From Alectoria sarmentosa (lineage: Eukaryota > Ascomycota > Lecanoromycetes > Lecanorales > Parmeliaceae), in contig WOGZ01000166.1 of NCBI GenBank assembly GCA_009733775.1, positions 1-64,000 of the forward strand: a stretch of 64,000 nucleotides of DNA, written 5' to 3'. The translations under genes were made by a program, and so were the position numbers. The notes under the pieces were generated by a model, which saw only the letters and a program-made list of their open reading frames with translations, did not search any database and was not told where the DNA came from. Shown in pieces: positions 1-11,983 of the stretch. The first letter of the stretch is position 1; every line of letters begins with the position of its first letter.

Positions 1-131
1 GCCGTTTGAAAACCTCTTAAAGATGTACAGCGGCTTTTCAACCATCGTATATCTGATGGAAAACCATCATCGGGTGAACATCGAATGAACATCGGATATA
101 TATCGAATGTTAAACTTGTGTAACGACCATG
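1..131 (-). mobile_element. Terminus of a foldback-like TIR element (X), little mutated
   Basis: The reverse complement of this block aligns end to end with the left end of element X at about 3893-4022, differing mainly by C/T and G/A transitions. This copy is far more GC-rich than its partner, so it has largely escaped RIP. It contains repeats of an 11-base motif close to ATGTTCATTCG. It abuts copia A0 at about 132; the rest of the element lies left of the window. It is the same element as X, inserted in the opposite orientation in the same copia. Confidence 0.75.
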
Positions 132-479
132 TTAGTATCGATAACATTTTATTATCGTGATTATGAAATTTAATCAATTTCAATTTCATGATAATAATCG
201 TTAAAGCGAATATTTTAAATTCGAGTTTTTGATTAAATAACATAAAAAAAAATGCGAATTTTTTAAAAACATTTGCACGTTTATAATTACATTTAATATA
301 ATCTTAATCGAATTTAATTTTTGTTATCAAATTTGAAATCAAATTTTTCGTATTATTAATTTCATTTTATGATAATATTATCGTTTAAATTTATCGTTAA
401 TTTTCGCATAAACACTTTTCGTTATTATTATAAAACCTTAAAATACAACGATAACAATTAATTAATATTAATAAAAACT

Positions 480-2335
480 TAAACGATTTTAATGAGAATT
501 AACAAAACATTTTTTTCATTTTTTTCACATTATAATCGTGTGATAACGATTTTAAAATCAATAAAAAATTATTTAACGTTTTAAGCGATATCAAAATCTT
601 TAATTTACACGTTAAAAACAAACGATCTCATTTATCAATTCTCTTTAAAACGTTCGAATCGTTTTTTAAATCATTATTAAATTTATTTATTTCGATATTT
701 TTTCAAAGCGATAGTTTTTAAATTAATATTTTTAATTCGTTTTTAATCGTGATAAAAATCTCGTTTTCGTTATTTTTATTATTATTATCAACTTTTTACA
801 TTTCTTCGTTTTTTTTTTGATATTAATAATTGAATTCAACGTTTAAAATATCGTTAAAAATGTTTTTATGAATAATAAAAGCAATTTCTCTTTAATCTTT
901 ATTATTATTTTAAAATTTATATTAAATATATTAAATGAAGCGAAAATATCAACGATTAATTAATGTTAAATAATTTTTAAAATTTTATTAACATTATTAA
1001 ATCTAAAACTTATGTGATTATTCGTTAACGTCTTAATTACGTTAATCGTTAATTCATTAAAAAACATAACGAAAATCTTTAAATTATATTAAACGTCATC
1101 GATGTTTATTATAAATTTATGAATTTTAAATTTTATATCGAATTTATACGTCAATTGTATAACATTAACATTAATTTCGAAAAAAACATTTATTAATATA
1201 AAAAGGATTTTCGCAAAATCAACGTCGAAATCGTTAATTTAAACGATTTTTTATTATTATCGAAATTTTATTTTATTTAACTCTTTTTCATAAAACTCGA
1301 TGAAACTTACGATGTTTTTATAACAATTTATATTTAAATTCATATATTTTATAATTCGAATGCAATCAAATTCGATTTAATTATTTATAACGTAATAAAC
1401 AAAAAACGTTACATATTCGCAATCAAAAAGAATGATATTATTATATTTATTTATCGCAATAACAAAAACAAGTAATTTATCAAAGACGATTTTAACGATT
1501 TTGATTTCATTAATCACGAAACTTATATTTTTTATAAGATCGTTAATCGCAAATTCAAACATTCTTTTATTAAATATTAAGTTAAATTCTCTCATTTAAA
1601 ATTTAAAAAATTCATAAATAAATAAAGAAAAAAGAAAAAGGCGCAAATCGATATCATTTATATAAATATTAATGTTTCAAATATCAAACGTAAATATATC
1701 AAAAAAGCGTTATTTAACATTTTCGCTTCAAAGAAAAATAATTATTTTAATGTTAATATAACGTATATTTCAAAAAAAGACGATTATTTTTATGTTTATA
1801 TAACATTTTTCGACGAATTAAATGATTAAAATTATTTAAATTTCATTTTAAATGATTTTAACATTTTAAATGCAATCAATCAAATAAATTAAAATAAAAA
1901 CAAAAATCTTATTAATCTGATAACGAATTTTAATTTGAATAAAAATTTATTACTCATCAAATTTATGAATCTTGATATTCGAATTATGATAAATTTTGAT
2001 TGCATTCGTTATTTCTTTATCGATCATTCGATATTTATCATTTATATTAAAATTCAATTTTGATTTATCAAAAACATTAAAAGCGTCAAAGTTTAATCTT
2101 TTGTTTACGATATCATTAATTTTGATTATAATATCAATAACAAACGCGTTATTTTAACGATTTTTAATATCTTGTATATGCTTAATATGAACGTTAATCT
2201 TTTATCGATTAAAAAGTTTTTAAATATTAATATTGAAATTGTCTTTTATAAAAAAGATTATGTTTTAATTTAAAATAATATAACATTAATCGATACGCGA
2301 AATCGCGATTTTTTTTTAAACTTATAAAAAAGCAA
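480..2335 (+). pseudogene. A0 gag and protease remnant
   Basis: This stretch is collinear with the gag-protease part of A1 (minus) and A6. The protease part contains the family-typical block CIRYFFIDHSIF, with NFD where an active copia protease has Asp-Ser/Thr-Gly, so the catalytic aspartate is lost. It ends in the block DTRNRD just before the pre-integrase zinc region. In-frame stops occur throughout, mostly at codons one transition away from Trp, Gln or Arg. No usable start remains. Limits are inferred by alignment to sister copies. Confidence 0.65.
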
Positions 2336-2394
2336 TAATGCTTTAATCGTTTATAACGTTTTTTTAAATCCGATTTATTAATTATAACATATTC

Positions 2395-3270
2395 ACATAA
2401 ATCATTTAAATTAATAAAATCTTAATAAACTTTTTAATATTATTATAAATATAAATTTTTTCAAAAATATTATCGAAAAATATATTTATAAATGTTATAT
2501 GATGAGTCGTTAAAAGATTATTTTTTATAATTCGTTTATAACGCTCGATATTTTATCGAACGAATTTGTTAATAACGATTTTATCAAATTTTTAATTCTC
2601 ATTAATTTTAATGATTATAAATATTTTATAACTTTTAAAAACGATTTCATTTATTATTTTAAAATTTATTATATTTATTATAAAAATAAAACGAGCAGTT
2701 ATTATATTTTTGCGTTTCAAAATTTATCTAAAATTTCACGATTATTAAATTTATCGTATTCGTTTTAATAATGAAAACGAATATATTAATAAAGTTTTTT
2801 TGAAATGTTTCATTTAAGCGGGCATTAAGCAAAAATTCATTATTATACATAATTTCGAAATAAATAAACTCGTCGAACGATTTAATCAAATTTTAATAAA
2901 TAAAATTTATTCAATTTTATTAAATTTCAATTTTAATAAATTTTTTTAATTTAAAATAATAATCATAATCAATTATTTAATAATACGTTTTTTTAATATT
3001 AAAATCATTATTACATTTTTCGAAGTTTTTTATTATCACAAATTTTATTTATTTATTTATGTATTATTAATTTCATCGTTTACGTTTTAAAGCGTATTAA
3101 AAAAAAAAAAAAAAAAAAAAAAAACGAAAAATGTATTCTTTTAAATTATGAAAACGAATTCATTTTTCATTTTTATAATTTAATTAAAAAAAAAATTATT
3201 CGCGTTAACGATATACATTTCGTCGAAAAACATTCACATTTCATAAATCTTAAAAAAAAAATTGAGATTT
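2395..3270 (+). pseudogene. A0 copia integrase remnant
   Basis: The pre-integrase zinc region and DDE core are recognisable by homology to A1 and A6. The block NIIEKYI is followed by the degraded Cys pair, then the core strand FLILINFNDYKYF, and later a motif related to VERFNQ that carries the third catalytic acidic residue (about 2868-2900). Stops and lost cysteines make it dead. A run of more than 20 A at about 3093-3122 lies in the integrase C-terminal part. Confidence 0.7.
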
Positions 3271-3289
3271 ATAAATTTTCAAATAAACA

Positions 3290-3891
3290 TTAACGTTTTT
3301 TTATATTAATATTCGTTATAAAAAAGACATTAAATAAATAACGTATTATTATAAAGTATTATCAAATATTGAATTTATAATTTTAATTAAATCATCAAAT
3401 TAATTATCATTAACGAATATTTCATCGTCAATCGTTAATCGTTTTCAAAATTTAATATCAAAATTTTTCGATTTATATAAAGAAATTCGATTTTAATTTC
3501 ATCGAATCGAACGATAATGTGTTTATAAATCTCAAAAAAAAAATCATTATAACGTTTTATATCAATAATGTTTTAATTATAAATCGCAATAAAATCGTTA
3601 TCAAACGAATCAAAAATATCTTAAACGTTAAATTTTATATATTAAATTTAAGATTATACATCTTTTATTTAAATATGATCATTAAAAAAATAATTATAAT
3701 AACATTATTCGCTTAAAATAAAAAGCGTATATTATATATTTTTTTAATTTTTTTAAATATTAAAATTTCATTTTTATTAATATATTATTTGAAATTAATC
3801 GCAAATTAACGCTTATCGAAAAGAATTACGTAATTTTCAAAAAGTTTTATAAAAAACATTAATTCGTTATAAATTTTTTAATGTACGTTAT
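3290..3891 (+). pseudogene. A0 copia reverse transcriptase remnant (YVDD now YINN)
   Basis: Part of the RT domain is open from 3519 to 3716. The catalytic box that should read Tyr-Val-Asp-Asp reads Tyr-Ile-Asn-Asn at 3558-3569, so both metal-binding aspartates have become asparagine (GAT to AAT, a G-to-A change). Downstream residues (VLIINRNK, IKRIKN) match A1 and A4. The domain is cut by the insertion of X at about 3892. This is the same part of RT as 7032-7235 and 31857-32060 on the other strand. Confidence 0.75.
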
Positions 3892-4107
3892 TAAGATAAT
3901 CGTTACATAAATTTAATATTCAATATATATTCGATAATTATTCGATATTTATTCGATGATAGTTTTTCATCAAATATATGATAATTAAAAAGTTATTATA
4001 TATTTTTAAAAGGTTTTCAAACGATTATTCAAAGATTATCAAATCATTATTAAATCATTATCATTTAAAAAAAAGCATCACATATTCATCGCATTCGTTT
4101 TTACATA

Positions 4108-4395
4108 ATCATGTTCATTATAATCACATAATCATAATCGTATTTATTATACATCACATGATTATGATTATATTTATTACACATCACATAATCATGACCG
4201 TATTCATTATATTCACATATTTATAATCATTATAATCACATGATTATGATCGTATTCATTATAATTATATAATTATAATCGTATTCATTGCATTCACATA
4301 TTCATAACCATATTCATTACATTCACATATTTATAATTATTATAATCATATAATCATAATGATTATAATTATATTTATCGTAATTATATAATTAT
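4108..4395. repeat. 29-base minisatellite inside element X
   Basis: About nine to ten imperfect tandem copies of a 29-base unit, approximately ATTATAATCACATGATTATG followed by ATCGTATTC. A few units are shortened to about 23 bases. Units differ largely by transitions. The unit contains a small palindrome around AATCACATGATT. Confidence 0.8.
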
Positions 4396-4399
4396 GATT

Positions 4400-4485
4400 A
4401 TATATAAAAATCGAATAAATAACGAATAAACATCGAATAAACAACGAATAAACATCGAATAAATATCGAATAAATATCGAATAAA
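4400..4485. repeat. 11-base subterminal tandem repeat of element X
   Basis: Seven or so head-to-tail copies of a unit near CGAATAAACAT. It is the reverse complement of the 11-base repeats at the other end of X (about 3925-3960) and in the fragment at 1-131, which supports a foldback organisation. Confidence 0.75.
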
Positions 4486-4700
4486 TAATGATTAAATAAC
4501 AATTGCGCATCGGCTACTCAATCGTTGAAAATCGAATAAAAATTCATTATTTTTCATTACAATGATTATTCGATTTTTAATAATTAAATAATCGATACGT
4601 AATTGTTATTCAACCGCTGCTTGTTTATTACTTATTCGATTTTTAATCGATATATAATCGATGTTTATTCAATATAAAATTCACGAAATAAACACAATAA

Positions 4701-4992
4701 TATATTAAAAATTCGTTTTAATATCGTTGATTTTTTTTTAATTAATCGATATTTAATTAATTTTCTTTTAACGCATTAAAATGCGATTATTCGAATTTTT
4801 CGATATTTTAAAAACACGATGCATTGCGAATTCGTATATAAAAATTCTTTAAAAAATTTATTCGATTATATTAATTTTAATTAAATTAAAAATTCAATTC
4901 GAAAATTCATTTTCAATTATTTATTCAATTTGAATAATAACGTTATTAATTAATTAAATAAACGTTAAATCATTATAACATTATTCATTTAT
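4701..4992 (+). mobile_element. Copia A0, segment 2 (RT/RNase H)
   Basis: A0 resumes after X and is collinear with the reverse complement of A1 at about 6590-6860. It stops at the insertion of A1. The last five bases, TTTAT at 4988-4992, are the target duplication of A1 and recur at 12121-12125. Confidence 0.8.
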
Positions 4993-5117
4993 TGTGAAAA
5001 TATGATGTAAAACACTTAGTTGTATTACTCTAAAAGTGTTACAAAGGAAAGTGCGATCTATGCTATAGGCGCATGCGCTCGTGTCACATAACCTATTATG
5101 TGACCTGAATTTCAACA
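4993..5117 (-). repeat. A1 3' LTR
   Basis: 125 bases, beginning TGTTGAAATTCAGG on the minus strand and ending TTTTCACA. It holds two tandem copies of a TCACGTGA-like palindrome block (here decayed to ATAA and TATG forms), then a palindromic GCGCATGCGC block, then an AC-rich stretch. It matches the partner LTR at 11996-12120 apart mainly from transitions. Confidence 0.92.
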
Positions 5118-6250
5118 TTCTTCTTCGCACGCATACTCTTAAAAAAAATCGAACGTCGAATAAATAAGGTGAATCGAGCGCCGAGTAATTACAATGAGTT
5201 TAACGCCGGGTAATTAGTGTGAAACCACCCTTATACACCTTCCTTACCCCTTATGCGCTCGATAAAAACCCGAATTTCAAACACGAGATTCGAAACTCGC
5301 GATGTTCAAAACCGGGTAGGAACAGTGAAAATCCGAAAAAGGATGTGACCACCCCCTCATAAACCCCCTCCCCCCCCATAAACATCCGAATTTCAAAAAC
5401 GAGATTCGAAACTCGCGATGTTCAAAGCCGGGTAGGAAGAGTGAAAATCGAAAATCTGAAAACGATTATGTCCTTTTGAACATATTCGCCACGATGTCAC
5501 ATAGAAAAAATTCCACTTTTTGACGAAAAACCGTTTTTTGACAAATTTATTTTCAGTTCACCTGATGCACACCAAAAATCGACCGACACATGATCGATGA
5601 ATATATGTGAGAATAAATTTTTCGATTGAATGAAATATTCCGAATTGTATATGCATATATATACATACATGCGATCGGCTGCAAGGCCCGTGAAATCGTT
5701 TTAAAGTATTAATGCTTGATAATAGTGGTTGATAATGTGCATGCGAAAGGTGTATAATGATGATGTATATGATAGTGATGGCGGCAATAACGTTTAAGGA
5801 CATGAGTGTGATAACCTTAAGAGCATGAGTATAATGACCCTGGTGAGAATATTTAAGACGATTAACGAAAAGACGACGATAGCGACCTTTTGAATGGTGC
5901 CGCAGATTTCAAATTTGAATCGAACATAAATATAGGTGTTTCGAAAAAAGGCTCGCAAAGTTTGTTATTATAGGTGCAATAATGATAAATCAGCTTTTAA
6001 TATGATGATGATATAACGAAGTTTTGACACGTCAAGATTGATATTGAGGTTTTGCGAATAATTCCGATTTCGATCGATCATTCGATCATTTATTCGAAAT
6101 GTGAAAATTAATGAAATCGTTTTTTTGAAGTTGAAAGCGTTGAATAATAATAACGAGGCGGTTTAAGCGGCTTAAGCGTCTTAAGCGTTTATTTTGAAAT
6201 AATAATTCAAATAACCTTGAATGAATGATATGAGATTGTTTTCATTTTAA
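5118..6250 (-). other. A1 3' untranslated block
   Basis: About 1.1 kb between the decayed RNase H and the 3' LTR, with no family coding motif. Homologous blocks occur in A0 (about 12700-13600), A4 (about 30029-31000) and, notably, in family B (about 47690-48600). It is less RIP-degraded than the coding part. It contains runs such as ACCACCCCCTCAT and a direct repeat. An 81-codon open frame at 5558-5803 (minus) is unlikely to be real because it does not stay open in the sister copies. A role in packaging, dimerisation or 3' processing is only inference. Confidence 0.7.
5271..5455. repeat. Direct repeat in the A1 3' block
   Basis: A segment beginning CCGAATTTCAAACACGAGAT at 5271 recurs from about 5387 as CCGAATTTCAAAAACGAGAT. 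Both continue through ACTCGCGATGTTCAAA and a GGGTAGGAA-like end, with C-rich spacers. A weaker third relative lies at about 5155-5240 (GCCGGGTAATTA). The period is about 115 bases. Confidence 0.8.
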
Positions 6251-6299
6251 GGGTATCGCGAAAGACAATAAACTTATCGAGACATAAAATCTTGATAAG

Positions 6300-6900
6300 A
6301 TCATTAATCATTTATTTGTTAATAAAAACATATTAAACATTCATAATATTATTATTAACTTTTTCGCGTATAAAATGATGAGCGATATTAATATGTTTAA
6401 TATAAATATAAAATTAAGCGTTCTTTGCGAGAGCGATTGCGTTTTAATTATTTTTAAAAATCACGATAATTTTGAGATTCGAATCGTTAAATCGTAAAAA
6501 TTGATTGAAAAGATTTTTCAATTAAATAACTTTTTTAATAATTTGCGTTTGATTGATATATTTTGTTTCATAAATGAATAATATTATAATAATTTGATAT
6601 TTGCTTAATCAATTAATAACGTCATTATTTAAATTGAATAAATAATCGAAGGTGAATCTTCGAGTTGAATTTTTTATTTAATTAAAATTAATGTAATCGA
6701 ATAGATCTTTTAAAGAGTTTTTATATATAAGTTCGTAATGCATCGTGTTTTTGAGATATCGAAAAATTCGAATAATCGCATTTTAGTGCGTTGAAATAAA
6801 GTTAATTGAATATCGATTGATTAAAGAAATAATATAAACGATATCGAGACGAATTCTCAATATAACGTATATGAGAGAATTTATAACGAATTGATATTTT
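6300..6900 (-). pseudogene. A1 RT C-terminus and RNase H remnant
   Basis: This segment lies between RT and the 3' block on the minus strand and is collinear with A0 (4701-4992 plus 12126 onward) and A4 (about 31080-31750). Weak traces of the RIRLDI and FQRALK type blocks can be read with stops interspersed. The RNase H catalytic residues cannot be placed with certainty. Assignment rests mainly on position in the copia order. Confidence 0.5.
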
Positions 6901-8050
6901 TCATAAAGCTTTTTGAGAATCATATAGTTTTTTTCGATAAACGTTAATCTGCGATTGATTTCGAATAATGTATTGATAAAAATGAGATTTTAATATTTGA
7001 AATGATTGAGAAAACGTGTGATGTACGTTTTTTATTTCAAACGAATGATATTATTATGACGATTTTTTTTGATAATTATGTTCAAATAAAAGACGCATGA
7101 TTTTAAATCTAATATATGAAATTTGACGTTTAAGACATTTTTGATTCGTTTAATAACGACTTTATTGTGATTTGTGATTAAGACATTATCAACATAAAGC
7201 GTTATAATGATTTTTTTTTTAAAGTTTATAAACACATTATCGTTTGATTCGATGAGATTGAAATCGAGTTTTTTTATATAAATCGAGAAATGTTAATATT
7301 AGATTTTGAAAGATTGCTTTAAATCATAAAGGGTCTTATTTAATTTATAAACCTTGATATTATTTTTGTTAAAGTCGTTAAATTATTGAATATAAATGTT
7401 TTTTTGAATATCGTTATAAAGAAAAACGGTTTTAACATTTATTTATTTCACGTCTTAATTCATAATCGTCGCAAACGCAAAAATCGTTTTGTAATTTATG
7501 AACTTTATTATTAACGCGAAAGTGTCATAATAATCACGACTTTTTTATTGTTCGAATTCTTGAATAATTCAACGTGTTTTATAATAAATGATTTCCCCTT
7601 CGAAATTTCGTTTCACGATATAAATTTAACGATTTTAAAGAATATAAGTTTTTAAAGACGTTTAGATAAGACATTAAATGTTGTTATTTATAAGAGATTT
7701 ATATTTATTTTATATGTTAATCTTTTAATTTATATGAATTAGATTATTAAAGATCGCTTATTCGTAGGTTATAAATTCGAAAATGTTAAATTTATTAATA
7801 TGATTTGTAAAAAGAGTAAAGGCAACGAAAGTTTTCGTTAAAAAGTCAAATAATAAATCACGAAAATTCGAAATAATGAGATTTTTATGATTATTAAAAA
7901 TCTTTTAAATAATTTTATATTCGAAATGTTCTCGCATAATTTTCATTTTAATAAATTTTAAAGATATCGACGAAAGAAAAGCGATAATAAGTTTGATGAT
8001 TGATGCAATAAATTTGATAAATGTTATAAACACACGCATCGTCGTAACGA
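6900..8050 (-). pseudogene. A1 copia reverse transcriptase remnant (YVDD now YVDN)
   Basis: On the minus strand the RT motifs VKTVFLYNDIQ, KVYKLNKTLYDLKQ and ITLYVDNVLI can be read in order with intervening stops. The catalytic box is Tyr-Val-Asp-Asn at plus-strand 7185-7196, so the second aspartate is lost by a G-to-A transition. The best-preserved open stretch is 7032-7235. It would have copied the element RNA in cytoplasmic particles when intact; it cannot now. Confidence 0.82.
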
Positions 8051-9110
8051 TAAAATGGAATTTCTAAAAACGATTAACGATTGACGATGAAATATTCGTT
8101 GACGATAATCGATTTGATGATTTAATCGAAGTTATAAATTTAATGTTTGATAATATAATGATACGTTGCTCATTCAATGTTTCTTTTATAATAAATGTTG
8201 ATATGAAAAAACGTTGACGTTTGTTTGAAGACTTATGAGTTTTAATTTTTTCGTTGGAATTTACGAAATGTGAACGTTTTTCGACGAAATGAACATTATT
8301 AACGCGAATAATCTTTTTTTTGATTAAATTGTAAAGACGAAAAATGAATTTGTTTTCATAATTTAAAAAAATATATTTCTCGCTTTTATTTATAAGCTTC
8401 TTTTAAATACATTTTAAAATGAAAATGATGAAATTTATAATTTATAAATGAAAAAGAATAAATTTGCGATAATAGAAGGCTTTGAAAGATATAATAATGA
8501 TCTTGATATTAAGAGAACGCATTATTAAATAATTGATTATAATCATTATTTCAAATTAAAAGAATTTATTAAAATTAAAACTTAACAAAATTGAATGAAT
8601 TTTGTTTATTAAAGTTTGATTAAATCGCTCGACGGTTTTATTTATTTCGAAATTGTTTATAATAATGAGTTTTTATTTGATGTTCGTTTAAATGAGATAT
8701 TCAAAAAAGGTTTTATTAATATATTCATTTTCATTATCGAGATGAATGCGATTGATTCGATAATCGCGGGATTTTAAATAGATTTTGAAACGTAAAAATA
8801 TAATAAATGTTTTACTTTTATAATGAATATAATAAATCTCAAAATAACAAATGAAATCGTTTTTAAACGTTATAAAATATTTATAATCGTTGAAATTAAT
8901 GAAAATCAAAAATCTAATAAGATTGTTATAAACAAATTCGCTCGATAAGATATCGAGCGTTATAAACGAATTATAAAAAACAATCTTTTGACGATTCATC
9001 ACATAACATTCGCAAATGTATTTCTCGATGATGTTTTTAAAAAAATTCACATTTATAATAATATTGAGAAGCTTATTAAGGTTTTATTGATTTAAATAAC
9101 TTATATAAAA
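8050..9110 (-). pseudogene. A1 copia integrase remnant
   Basis: The open stretch 8688-9050 covers the zinc-finger end and DDE core: CEC followed by Tyr where the fourth ligand Cys is expected, then LIFINFNDYKYF, IYYIHYKSKTF, SRDYRINRIHLDNENEY. The second catalytic Asp is present, but the following Gly-Gly-Glu has become Glu-Asn-Glu. The third acidic residue lies in a VERFNQ-type motif near 8615-8640. The C-terminal region runs to about 8050. The family is rve-type copia integrase. Confidence 0.82.
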
Positions 9111-9836
9111 ATGTCATAATTGATAAATCGAATTCGAAAAAACATTATAAACGGTTAAAGCATTGTTGTTTTCTCAAAGATTTAAAAAAAACAAATCACG
9201 ATTTCGAATATCGAATAAAATGATATTATTTTAAATTAAAGCATAATCTTTTTTGTGAAAAACGATTTCAATGTTGACATTTAAAAACTTTTTAATCGAT
9301 AAAAGATTGACGTTTATATCGAACACGTGCAAAACATTGAAAATCGTTAAAATAACGCGTTTGTTATTAATATTATAATCAAGGTTAATGATATCACAAA
9401 TAAGAAATTAAACTTTGATTTTTTTAATATCTTTAATAAATCGAAATTGAATTTTGATATAAGTAATAAATATTGAATAATCGATAAAGAAATGACGAAT
9501 ATAATTAAAATTTATCATAATTCGAATATTAAAATTTATAAAGTTAACGAATAATAAACGTTTATTTAAATTCGGATTTATTATTAAATTAATAAGGTTC
9601 TCGTTTTGATTTGCTTGATTAATTATATTCAAAATGTTAAAATCATTCGAAATGAGATTCGAATGATTTTGATCGTTCAATTCGTTCAGGAATGTCATAT
9701 GAATATGAAGATAATCGTTTTTTTTTGGAACATACATCATATTAACGTTGAGATAATTATTTTCCTCTGAGGCGAAGACGTTAAATAACGCTTTTTCGAT
9801 GCGTTTGCGTTTAACATTTGAGATATTAATGCTCAT
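9110..9836 (-). pseudogene. A1 copia protease and gag C-terminus remnant
   Basis: The open stretch 9408-9836 begins MSINISNVKRKRIEKALFNV and leads into the protease block CHFF-like YIRHFFIDYSIF. The expected Asp-Ser/Thr-Gly reads NFN, so the aspartic protease is dead. Downstream (toward 9110) come VILTIF, LSIKKLLN and DTRNRDLFF blocks, matching 29432-29767 in A3 and 2100-2330 in A0. In copia elements this protease cuts the Gag-Pol precursor. Confidence 0.72.
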
Positions 9837-11600
9837 ATAAATGATATCGATTTATATCTTCTTTTTCTTTTTTTATTCATTTATAAACTTTTTCAATTTT
9901 AAATGAGAGAATTTGATTCAACATTTAATAAAAGAATGTTTAAATTTGCGATCAACGATTTTATAAAAAATATAAGTTTCGCGATTGATGAAATTAAAAT
10001 CGTCGAAATCATTTTTGACGAATTGTTTGTTTTTATTATTGCGATAAACGAGTATAATAATATCATCTTTTTTAATTACGAGCATGCGACGTTTTTTGTT
10101 TATAATATCATAAATAATTAAATCGAATTTGATTGTTTTCGGATTATAAAGCATATAAATTTAAATGTAAATTATTATAAAAACATCATAAGTTTCGTCG
10201 AGTCTTATGAGGAAAAATTGAATGAGATAAGGTTTTAATAATGATAATGAATCGTTTAAATTAACGATTTCGACGTTAATCTTGCGAAAATCCTTTTCGT
10301 ATTGATGAACGCTCTTTTCGAAATTGATATTGATATTATGCAATTAACGCATAAACTCGATGTAAAGTTTAAAACTTATAAGTTTATAATAGATATCGAT
10401 GGCGTTTAATATAATTTGGGAATTTTTATTATGTTTTTTGATGAATTGACGATTAATGTAATCAAAACGTTAACGAATAATTATATAAATTTTAAGTTTA
10501 ATGATGTTAATAAAGAATTAGAGATTGTTTAACATTAATTAATCGTTGATATTTTCGCTTTATTTGATATATTTAATGATGAATTTTAAAATAATAATGA
10601 AGATTAAAGAAAAGTTGTTTTTATTATTCGTAAAAACATTTTCAATAATATCTTGAGCGTTAAATTCAGTTATTAATATCAAAAGAAATAAATGAAGGAA
10701 TATAAAAGATTGATAATGATAACGAGAATAATGAAGATGAGGCTTTTATCACGATTGAAAACGAATCGAGAAAATCGATTTAAAGATTATCACTTTGGAA
10801 AAACGTCGAAATAAATGAATTTAATGATAATTCAAAGAACGATTTGAACGTTTTAAAAAGAATTAATAAATGAGATCGTTTGTCTTTAACGCGTAAATCA
10901 AAGATTTCGATATCGTTTAAGGCGTTAAATGAATCTTTATTGGTTTTAGAATCGTTATCGCACGACGATAATGTGAAAAAAATGAAATAAATGCTTTATT
11001 AATCTTCGTCAGAGTCATTTAAATCTTTATTAATATTAATTAATTGTTGTCGTTATATTTCAAAGTTTTATAATAATAATGAAAAGTGCTTATGCGAGAA
11101 TTAATGATAAATTTGAGCGATAATATTATAATGAAATGATGTTAATAATATGAAGAATTTGATTTTGAGTTTGATAATAAAAATTGAATTCGATTGAGAT
11201 TATATTGAATATAATTATAAACGTGTAAACCTTTTTGAAGAATTCGCATCTTTTTTATATTATTCAATTAAGGATTCGAATTTAAAATATTCGTTTCGAC
11301 GGTTATTATTATGAGATTGAGATTGATTAGATTTTATGATCACGATGATAAAATGTTGTTGATAACGAATAAAGAATTCGATGATAAGATCTTAATCTTT
11401 TTTTTCAAAGGGTTTTTGAAATCAAAACGTCAACTTTGACACATAAAGTTTATTGTTTTTGATTTTAAACAGGTTTTTAGGCGTTTGAATAATAATGAAA
11501 TTAATTTTAAGTTATTTTAAATGATGATCAGATTAATAATGATGTTAACATTCAATTATTCAATTTATTTCATTAATTCGATATATCGTTGAAAATGCAA
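9837..11600 (-). pseudogene. A1 gag remnant
   Basis: Minus-strand open pieces at 10161-10343 and 9918-10154 read consecutively as one gag region. The block YLIQFFLIRLDETYDVF resembles the copia gag (UBN2/RVT-gag type) segment, followed by FDLIIYDIINKKRRML. The second piece ends in a Cys/His cluster (HSFIKC) that may be a degraded zinc knuckle, though spacing is not canonical. The N-terminal third is too decayed to translate. Sister copies: 36961-38900 and 60283-61950. Confidence 0.62.
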
Positions 11601-11983
11601 ATCATTAATTTAATAAAATATTATAAAAATAAAAACGTATTCTTTTTTTTATTTAATGTGTTTCACGCAAAGAAATTGATAATGTTATAAAAACCTTATT
11701 ATGATTTGATCGCACGATCATAAATCACATGCGACGTCGATTAAAAGCGAATAATTTCGGCTCGTCGAGAGTTAAAAGGCTCTTAACCCTCGAATTTCGA
11801 ATCATAATCATTTAAGTTCAAAAATTATCTTGTAAATGAAAATTGTTTATTTTAAAGAGGTTGATTGAATAAAGATCTTTATAATTGATTATCTCATTGT
11901 GATGAGCATGAAATGTTTAAAAACAATTGTAATTATAATGATGAATAAATAGGTTATGCTTATAACGATCGTCGGGCAAATTC

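Larger units (their letters stand above)
132..3891 (+). mobile_element. Copia retrotransposon A0, segment 1 (gag to RT), RIP-degraded
   Basis: This is the internal part of a Ty1/copia element on the plus strand. It is collinear with A6 from about 60465 and with the reverse complement of A1. It runs from gag through protease and integrase to the middle of reverse transcriptase. The 5' LTR and start of gag are outside the window or displaced by the foldback element at the left edge. The segment ends at the insertion of X; A0 resumes at about 4701 and again at 12126, ending in the LTR at 13602-13712. Confidence 0.85.
3892..4700 (+). mobile_element. Foldback-like TIR element X with internal minisatellites
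   Basis: An insertion of about 0.8 kb splits copia A0 in RT: A0 reads up to about 3891 and resumes at about 4701. The first bases (from about 3900) and the reverse complement of the last bases (to about 4700) align over about 35-45 bases, for example around AATTTAATATTCAATA against AATTTTATATTGAATA, so the ends form an imperfect terminal inverted repeat. Both ends carry 11-base repeats in opposite orientation (ATGTTTATTCG on the left, its complement on the right). A 29-base minisatellite fills the middle. No coding capacity is visible. The target duplication is not clear, so limits are good to about 5 bases. Confidence 0.6.

Noticed and set aside
3978..4226. 82-codon frame rich in His and Ile.
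   Set aside because: Product of the 29-base minisatellite in element X; no coding evidence.
5558..5803. 81-codon minus-strand open frame.
   Set aside because: It lies in the copia 3' block and is not open in A0 or A4; chance frame in a less mutated patch.
9903..10121. Open frames beginning MREF or MFKF type, seen in several copies (also 1377-1595, 14648-14953, 34690-34932, 56514-56825).
   Set aside because: They run antisense to gag in each copy. They recur because the copies are homologous, not because they are genes.
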